A stretch of 64,000 bases of DNA, from contig NZ_QJVJ01000015.1 of assembly GCF_003217775.1 (NCBI RefSeq), positions 98,181 through 162,180 of the forward strand, in the 5' to 3' direction. The translations under genes were made by a program, and so were the position numbers. How positions within the stretch are numbered: the stretch's first letter is position 1; each line of letters opens with the position of its first letter. The notes below the pieces were generated by a model. It did not search any database, was not told the origin of the DNA, and saw only the letters and a list, made by a program, of their open reading frames with translations. The DNA comes from Paenibacillus flagellatus (GTDB lineage: Bacteria; Bacillota; Bacilli; Paenibacillales; NBRC-103111). Shown piece by piece: positions 51,683 through 58,300 of the stretch.

Positions 51683-51973
51683 TTGAAAACCGGAAAACGG
51701 GTTGGGGATCATGTTGTTCACGAGTTGGACCAGTTGGAAGTGCCGCCCGAATATGAAGTATTGATCCGACCGAAAATCGAAATTGCGCAAGCGATCAAAC
51801 GACAATTGGAAAACAGGCGGATGTCCGTCCGCAAGCTCGCCGAACGCACCGGCATGCAGCACCCGCAAATCGTGCGCGTCACGAGCGGAGATACGAATTA
51901 CAACATCGATACGCTGTTGAAGCTGCTGGATGCATTGGATTTGGAAGTCGTCATTCAAGAAAAGAAGCTTTAA
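51683..51973 (+). CDS. XRE-type DNA-binding protein, antitoxin-like
   Basis: The 96-residue protein has a helix-turn-helix at about 45-90 (RRMSVRKLAERTGMQHPQIV, then TLLKLLDALDLEVV). The size and C-terminal LEVVIQE match HigA-type antitoxins, but no toxin gene is adjacent on either side, so it may be a solitary regulator. The TTG start has AAAGGAGAA upstream. A clear terminator follows. Confidence 0.82.
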   Translation: MKTGKRVGDHVVHELDQLEVPPEYEVLIRPKIEIAQAIKRQLENRRMSVRKLAERTGMQHPQIVRVTSGDTNYNIDTLLKLLDALDLEVVIQEKKL

Positions 51974-52053
51974 AAACGAATCAGACCATATGTTTATTTC
52001 GTTATGCCCGAAACCATGAAAATACGGGTAAAGGAACGGCCGATTTGGTATTG

Positions 52054-52082
52054 AAGCGATCGCTTTTTGCGGTCGCTTTTTT
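52054..52082 (+). terminator. Intrinsic terminator
   Basis: AAGCGATCGC / GCGGTCGCTT (52054-52063 / 52069-52078, one G-T pair) with T6. Confidence 0.85.
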
Positions 52083-52723
52083 GTTTGATTTGGATCTCTC
52101 CCGGGTAGTGGGAATCCGAATTTGGCGATTTGGTCGCAAATTTACCCGAATTTTCGGTTTTGCTGGATTTAAATCAGGGTTTCGGTCCAATATGTAGAGA
52201 ATGGGTGTCTTTTTCAAATAACGCCTAAGAAGAAAGACCATTTTATAGCCTTTGCTGTTGTGATGCTGTTAACAAGCTGGATCATCCATTATGGGGGGCT
52301 AACTCCACAGCCGTTTGGAAAAAAATACGAAACGGCCACCTTATATTTCCTCTCTTTTTTCCTTCACTGAGTCAACCCGTTCTAGCCGACACTTTAACTT
52401 TTCCGAGGACCCGATCCAAGTCCTCAATTGACTCGTCCAGCAAAAGCTACCTATTGCCGTTTAGGAAAGTTGTCGTTCGCCCGTCAGCATATTCAAAATA
52501 GCTAATATCAGGAACACATCCGGATGTCGAAAGCAAATGATAATTTACAATTTTTTATATTTTTTTCTGCATTTTTATTTTTTTTATATAATAGGAAAAC
52601 AGGAAATATGAACTATGGAAGGGAATTGTTAAATAATGGTATTATTAATGTGTAAATGGGATGGAGTGGTTTTAACGATTTTCCGGCCGGATTATCAAAT
52701 ACAACTATAAGGAGGATTCCCTT
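52083..52723 (+). other. AT-rich gap with a gene remnant
   Basis: About 640 bp. Apart from the minus-strand remnant at 52372-52551 I see no gene. The stretch 52545-52600 is extremely AT-rich; TATTAT-like -10 elements just after it may drive the secreted protein gene at 52724. Confidence 0.5.
52372..52551 (-). pseudogene. Remnant of a gene, LytTR-like sequence with an in-frame stop
   Basis: Read on the minus strand, the frame gives DISYFEYADGRTTTFLNGNR, then a TAG (52449-52447), then LLLDESIEDLDRVLGKVKVS up to a TGA at 52374-52372. The pattern (strand, R-T-T-x-F, then ES-IEDL-xxVLGK helix) recalls the first half of a LytTR DNA-binding domain. No start codon with ribosome site is present. Probably a decayed fragment; the family guess is tentative. 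Confidence 0.4.
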
Positions 52724-53491
52724 TTGAAAAAAGCTATATCGTTATTTCTTACAATAATGTTTACACTTTCGTTATTTTCAGTAGCCTCGGCCCAGACGAA
52801 CCCAGATGATGTGCTACGTCAAAAAGGATATCCTCAAGAAATACTTGATATTTTAAGCTATAATGATAAACAAGATCTTATTTCGAATGGTGTCGTCAAA
52901 TTTGAAGGTAGTTCAACAAAAGAATACTATTATAATGACCAAGGTAACCTAGTCCAAAAGGGCGAACTCTCTACACTTGGTACAATTCCTACAACCGATT
53001 TATCTCTAGTCACGCTTTATTCCGGATTAGATCCGGCACCAGATGGTACAAAACGTTATCGTATTACTACGAACTTCCGATGGAAGAATAAGCCTCAAAT
53101 TCGCGATGATGACAAAATCGGATTAGCTTATAACGAATACTTTACAACTGATCCTATTACAAACGGGAATTACTACTGTTCTCACAATACCGTTTTAAAT
53201 GGCCAGTATTACCAGCACGTTAGTAACTGCGGTGGTAGACCTTCCGATATCTCAAATTCTGGCGCTGGCTGGACTATTGAGTTAACACCAACCTACCTCG
53301 ATGCAGGTACAGTTTCTATGAACATTAAAGCGAAGGAAGCTGCTACTGGAAATAAAACCGCGGTAGCTCTTGGAAAGTATGGTCACAACAAAGCAGCAGG
53401 ATCGCAGCTTCAAATTAATTTTGTACTCGGATCTATCACATTTACCGGGAGTTTTGATGACGCAGCTTCTCAAGCATCGTGGACATTCTAA
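52724..53491 (+). CDS. Secreted protein of unknown function, 255 aa
   Basis: The signal peptide is KKAISLFLTIMFTLSLFSV with an ASA cleavage site near 23. The mature part is beta-rich with many Asn/Thr/Tyr and two Cys (YYCSH; SNCGG) that may pair. I do not recognise the family. TTG start with AAGGAGG at 52709-52715. Strongly AT-rich against the backbone, so likely acquired. A terminator follows within 16 bp. Confidence 0.78.
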   Translation: MKKAISLFLTIMFTLSLFSVASAQTNPDDVLRQKGYPQEILDILSYNDKQDLISNGVVKFEGSSTKEYYYNDQGNLVQKGELSTLGTIPTTDLSLVTLYSGLDPAPDGTKRYRITTNFRWKNKPQIRDDDKIGLAYNEYFTTDPITNGNYYCSHNTVLNGQYYQHVSNCGGRPSDISNSGAGWTIELTPTYLDAGTVSMNIKAKEAATGNKTAVALGKYGHNKAAGSQLQINFVLGSITFTGSFDDAASQASWTF

Positions 53492-53507
53492 AATGAATAG
53501 AAGGATT

Positions 53508-53547
53508 AACAAGGAAGCCATTTATTGGCTCTCCTTGTTTTCATTTT
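53508..53547 (+). terminator. Intrinsic terminator after the secreted-protein gene
   Basis: AACAAGG-A-AGCC / GGCT-CT-CCTTGTT (53508-53519 / 53527-53539), then TTCATTTT. Confidence 0.82.
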
Positions 53548-53566
53548 AAGAATAGGGGTTGACATT

Positions 53567-53917
53567 TTGATTTTTTCTAAAAAAAGACGAGTAGCTACTC
53601 TAATAATTGTCATATCGACGATTGTATTATGCGGATTTCTCATACTGAATAGTTTTAATATTGATTCGAATAATAATATTGAAATATCTACAACCGGATT
53701 CTATCAAATAAGTAATAAAGGGAAGCTCAACGAAATGTTATGGATTGATGCCATCGATGCAACAAACAATGTCATTAGAATAACTGTAGACGAGGCTGAG
53801 GTGTGGGAGAAGATCGAAATTGGCGGAAAATTCACAATACATTTTAAAAAATCAGGAAATAATAATTTTTCTTTAGTATCCATTCATCCTGAGACATACA
53901 ATGGAAGAATAGATTAA
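53567..53917 (+). CDS. Small single-pass membrane protein, 116 aa
   Basis: Starts LIFSKKRRVATLIIVISTIV (TTG start, TAGGGG 8 bp upstream), a basic head and one membrane helix at about 9-27, then an extracellular beta-rich domain. AT-rich like the preceding gene. Family not recognised. The open frame upstream of 53567 crosses the terminator and is rejected. Confidence 0.65.
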   Translation: MIFSKKRRVATLIIVISTIVLCGFLILNSFNIDSNNNIEISTTGFYQISNKGKLNEMLWIDAIDATNNVIRITVDEAEVWEKIEIGGKFTIHFKKSGNNNFSLVSIHPETYNGRID

Positions 53918-54001
53918 ATAGTTTAAGCATATCCGAACAAGAGATCGGGGCCCCCAGTCATACAATCTGTCAAATCAATATTTCCGATAGGCCCCTGCAC
54001 G

Positions 54002-54038
54002 GACCTAGCCGCCGGCTCAGATTTAGCTAGGTCTAGTT
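54002..54038 (+). terminator. Possible terminator hairpin
   Basis: GACCTAGC / GCTAGGTC (54002-54009 / 54026-54033) then TAGTTTC; the T-run is poor. Confidence 0.4.
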
Positions 54039-54086
54039 TCATATTTCCAAAAGTTATTTTAACAGATTTGTTTGGAAGTAAGTCAT

Positions 54087-54320
54087 GTGAAACTCATTTT
54101 GGCAGGCATACTAATTCTTATCGGTTTGTTCGTTATATACCGAGGGTTTACAACATTAACGTTCAAGGCACGTGGAGAAACGATCCCTGTGCTTGGATTT
54201 TTAATTCCAACTCAAGATTGGTCATTATATACCTTCGGTGCTGCTTTCGTTCTGTTGGGCATCGCTAATACTGCTTCTCCACTCAGGGCTCAAAAAATCA
54301 TGCGTCGCGCTGCGTACTGA
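54087..54320 (+). CDS. Small membrane protein, 77 aa
   Basis: GTG start with GGAAG 8 bp upstream. Two membrane helices (KLILAGILILIGLFVIYRGF and SLYTFGAAFVLLGIANTA) joined by a short loop. Hypothetical; AT-rich region. A hairpin terminator follows directly. Confidence 0.6.
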   Translation: MKLILAGILILIGLFVIYRGFTTLTFKARGETIPVLGFLIPTQDWSLYTFGAAFVLLGIANTASPLRAQKIMRRAAY

Positions 54321-54325
54321 TCGCC

Positions 54326-54351
54326 ACGGCTTTCCGTGGGCTTCTTTTCCT
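54326..54351 (+). terminator. Intrinsic terminator
   Basis: CCACGG / CCGTGG with a CTTT loop, then GCTTCTTTTCC. Confidence 0.6.
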
Positions 54352-54429
54352 CCCCCACTTCCCACTTATCCAATAAATGTGAAATCCCGAACTTGCTTCT
54401 GCATGCAACTTCGTCTGCTCTTACTGGAA

Positions 54430-54558
54430 ATGGAGAAACTCATAGAAAAAACAGCAGATGGTAGGACATTGAATGGGTTGCCCTTGGGGGAACCCGGGAA
54501 TCGCGAAGAATGGTTAGAACGAGTGCTCATTCCGGAACTAAATAGAAAGGTATTGCCG
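54430..54558 (+). pseudogene. Unrecognised gene fragment abutting the IS66 remnant
   Basis: From the ATG at 54430 the frame reads like real protein for about 43 codons (MEKLIEKTADGRTLNGLPLG, then NREEWLERVLIPELNRK), then runs out of frame into transposase sequence near 54557. No ribosome site precedes it. I take it as the end of an interrupted gene; family unknown. Confidence 0.35.
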
Positions 54559-54817
54559 GTGGGTGCTGTACGAGTACCAGCGAACGCAGGGCGGCGACTA
54601 TCTCCGAAACTTCCTGGGCCGGGTTGACGGCTACCTACATATTGATGACTACGCCGGTTACCTCAACGTGGCCAAGGTGAAGCTTGTCGGCTGCTGGGCG
54701 CATGCACGCCGGACGTTCGACGAAGCTCTGAAGGCGGCGCCGCCGGAAGCTCGAAAACCGGGCAGTGTCACCGGCCAGGGTTTGGCTTATTGCAACCCCT
54801 GGGTGAAGAGGAACTAA
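54557..54817 (+). mobile_element. IS66-family transposase fragment
   Basis: The frame WVLYEYQRTQGGDYLRNFLG, then GYLHIDDYAGYLNVAKVKLV, GCWAHARRTFDEALKAAPPE and GLAYCN is the core of IS66 TnpC, including the DGYAGY-type and CWAHARR motifs of the DDE domain. It begins without a start codon and ends after about 85 codons, with the C-terminal third gone. GC-rich, unlike the sequence before it. Remnant only; no complete ends found, though a short GC-rich tail runs to about 54890. Confidence 0.85.
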
Positions 54818-54930
54818 TTCCAGTATATCTGAACCCTGCTCCCGCCGTTAGGTGGGGGCTATTTGACACTCGCGTCCTCTCCATTTTCGTACTTCCAGAG
54901 ACGATTTAAATTCCAGCTTGGCGCTGTTAT

Positions 54931-54983
54931 TTGACTTTATGGTAATATACATGATACCATTTTGGTAATTTATATAATACCAA
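54931..54983 (+). promoter_or_regulatory. Promoter region with two dyads before the giant-ATPase module
   Basis: ATGGTA-N10-TACCAT (54939-54944 / 54955-54960) and TTGGTA-N10-TACCAA (54962-54967 / 54978-54983) have the same half-site (NTGGTA) and spacer length, with centres 23 bp apart. TTGACT lies at 54931-54936 and TATAAT at 54973-54978, inside the second dyad. A repressor dimer on each site would cover the promoter. Confidence 0.6.
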
Positions 54984-55001
54984 TTACGTTTCGCGAATGG
55001 A

Positions 55002-55235
55002 GTGGATCAGCTCGTGTACGCCGTATTTTATCGGAGCCGACGATTGACCCGTCCGGGGCCGTTGACGCTCGCGCAGATCGATTTGCTGCGGTTGAAGGAC
55101 GTTTTGTTGAACTTGGAGATCCGGGAATGCCGAGGCGGCGTTCCGACGCCGCCCGGAGAGCGGACCCGGATCGAACGGACCTATGTCGAACGGACCAATG
55201 TCGTTCCGTTCCCCGCCGGACCGGAATTCGCGTGA
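55002..55235 (+). CDS. Small protein at the head of the giant-ATPase module, 77 aa
   Basis: GTG start directly after the promoter region; ribosome site weak. Residues 1-45 look like real protein (VYAVFYRSRRLTRPGPLTLA, then LLRLKDVLLNLEI). Residues about 56-66 come from a 15-bp direct repeat (RIERTYVERTNV), and the tail is Pro-rich. No family recognised. The next gene starts 137 bp downstream with no clear terminator between, so it may be the first gene of that operon, or only its leader. Confidence 0.5.
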   Translation: MDQLVYAVFYRSRRLTRPGPLTLAQIDLLRLKDVLLNLEIRECRGGVPTPPGERTRIERTYVERTNVVPFPAGPEFA

Positions 55236-55372
55236 CTTCCGGCGGGACTTTATGCCGAGTGTTTTGCACTAAATTGTCCTCAGGCGATAGAGGGTTCGGA
55301 AGTTTTTTTGTCGAATAGTAGTTCTTTGGTAGCGACAATGACAATCCGAGTATGGGAGAAAGGGTGCGCAAG

Positions 55373-58300
55373 TTGAACCAACCTGACGATTCTTTGCTGC
55401 AGCAGCTGGTCGGCCAAGCCGACCGGCTCAGCGAACGGCTGCACGAGGCCGGATACGTACTGCGTTCGAAAGGAACGCTTCCCGAGCGGAAGCTGGCGGA
55501 GGACATCCTCGAGCTGCACGGCTTGTTCAGCCGGCTGTACCAGGAGATGCAGGCGGCGTGGAAGGAGGTCGGCGCGCCGCTGACCGAAGCGCCGCAGACG
55601 ATCGGCGACCTGAGGGAGCTTCACGACAAGCTGGAGCGCGAGCGGTCGCTCCGGCAGCTGGCGGTTTGGCCGCTCCGGGCGGCGCGACTTCAATCGTCGC
55701 TAGCCTCGGACGAAGCGGCGGTCGCCGCCGTGCGCGAACAGGCAAACGAGCTGTATGCGCGCGCCCGGAGCGGGCAATCGTTCGCGGAGGAGGACGTCGC
55801 GCCGTTCATCGCGCTTGTCCGCCTGCTGACCGAAGGCGATTCGCTGTCCGACGAGGAATGGACCGATTACGACGGCTTGGTGCGGCAGCGGCTCGGCCCT
55901 TCGATTTCGCTCGCCTTGACGCGCAACCGGCTGAGCTTGGCGGATGCCGGCGAGGAAGCCGAAGCGTCGTCGCCGGCGGCAAGCGCCGAGTCTGCCCGGG
56001 ACCCGGCGCCGGCCGAGACGCCGCAGGCGAAGCCGGATGAGACGGCTGCCGCCGATCCGGCCGAAGCCGGACAGGCGGAGGCCGAAGCGGCAGCGACGAC
56101 GGCGCCCGAAGCCGCACCGGCGGAGGGGGCAGCGAAGGCGTCGCCGCAGCCGCGGAAGCTCGCGGAAGCGGTCGCGGATGTCCGGCCGAAGCCGGCCGAT
56201 CCGCTCGCGGCGCTTCCGAAGCTGAGCTGGGACAACGACGCGCTCGGCGCCCGCCGGCTGGACATGGACCGGCTGCTGAACGCGCCGGCCGAACCGGCGG
56301 CGGGGGCCGCCAAGCCGATCAAGAGCGTCTCGCTCGCGCGGAAGAAGAAGGGGGCGCCGGTCGCATCGGCGGACGCCGCGGCAGCCGCGGAGCCGGCCGA
56401 ATCGCCCGCGACGGACGATGCCGCCGCACGCGCCGCATCCGCCGATGCCGCGCCCGAGGCGCCCGAGGCGTCCGTCGCCGCGGTCGCCGATGCGAGCGAG
56501 GCTCCCGAACCGGCGGAGGCACCGGAAGCCGTCGCCGATGTTACCGATATCGCCGAGGCCATTGCCGAGGCGGAGGCGCCGGAAGCGATCGCCGCCGAAG
56601 AGCCGCCCGCCGCACCGGAGCCCCCGGCTCCCGCGGCCGTCCGCCCGGCCGAGCCCGCACCGGCCGCAGCCGAGGGCGGCTGGACCGGCGGCACGATCGG
56701 CGAGCTCGCGAGCGTCGCGCTCGCCCGCCTGACGGCCGGCGCCGTCCCCGACATGGCCGAGCTGCTCTGGCGGCTGCTGGCCGAAGACCGGCTGAACGCC
56801 GCTTACCGGATCGCCGAAGCGATGGAGAAGGGCGGCGCCGGGGCGCCGGTTCCGTCGCGGCTCATCCGCGCCATTATGCTGTCGCAGCACGTGCGCCATA
56901 ACTCCGGCTACATCATGCACTTGCTGAAGGAGGATATCGAGCACGTCCTGGCGGATTCGGCTCTGCCGAACGGCAAGGAGTGGGCGGGGTATTTGTTCGC
57001 CGCGGCCGCCTACCGGACGACCATCCTCGCGCCCAGCACGAACGGCTCGCAGCTGCTCGGGAAGCTCGGCTTCACCGGCAAGCTGTACGAGCTGAATAAA
57101 GAAATTCGCGAGTTCGGGCAAAACTTCATCCCGCTCGATCCGCACCTGCTGCGCACCATCCGCTCCGAGGCGAGCTGGCAGGCCGATCTGAACGATTTGC
57201 GGACCCGGGTCGAGTCGGACATGGTCCGGCTGTCGAACATCCGCATCTTGTTCCAGGCCGCCTCGAAGGTGTGGAAGCGGTGGATGGAGAAGGGCGGGCT
57301 CGTCCATTCGATGCTCGACCCGATCCGCCGCAACGATACGGAGAGCATCCCGTTTCTGAAGGAGCAGCTGGAGCTTTACTCCGATCCGTCCGAGGTGCAG
57401 CGCATGGTCGACTATACCGACCGCACCGAGCTCGGACGCTACACGGGCAGCACGATTACGGCGCGGGCGCTCACGCAAATCCAGACGCACTTCGGGGAAG
57501 CGTTGAATCTCGTGCGCGAATGGATCGAGCTGATCGATACGCAGCCGGGCCACTTGAACCAGTTCAACCAGCGGCAGGCGAAGGCGCTGCAGACCGGCCT
57601 GCTATCGCGCCGCGACGCGGTACACGGCGAGCTCGACGCGTTGGCGGACGAGGACAAGCCGCTGCCGGTGCGCGCTTCGATCGCCGTGCTGCGCCGCGCG
57701 CTCGACAACGTCTATTCCCTGTTCGATCCGAATACGCCGCTGACGAACCGCGAGCCGGACCCGAACTACATCCTGAACGGACAGTTTTTGGCCATTCCCG
57801 ATATCCCGCTTCAGCCGAACTGGGAGCCGTATTACCCGGACCGGTTCCCGGTCGCTCCGCTTCTCCGCTCGATGACGGAGCCGCCGAAGGATATCGTCGA
57901 ATCGTTCCACAGCCGTCTCGAGCTGCAGGATTTGGAGGGCGCGCAGCTCATCCTGAAGCTGCTCGGCCAGCAGCCGGACGCGGGCGTCTCGACCGACCTG
58001 CTGGACGATTTGCAGAGCCGTTTCGACCGGCGGGGCAAAGATTGCCAAGACTCGCTTCACCTGAATATCCGCGACTGCATCAAGAGGGTCGAGCAGGATT
58101 TTACGCTGAACCTGCTGAACGAAACGGACCGCTCCAACCATCTCGCGGAGCTCGAGACGATGACCCGGCAAGTGAAGGAGACGCTGTACTTCCCCGAGCC
58201 GATCGAGAGGCTGGACCGGCTGCGGGCGGAATTGGGACGCGTCCGCGAGAAAGCCGCCGAGCAGGCGTGGGGCCGGTTCCAGGAGGCGGGTGTCGACGAG

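Noticed and set aside
51683..51973. Toxin-antitoxin pair
   Set aside because: The antitoxin-like XRE protein has no HigB/RelE-like frame on either side.
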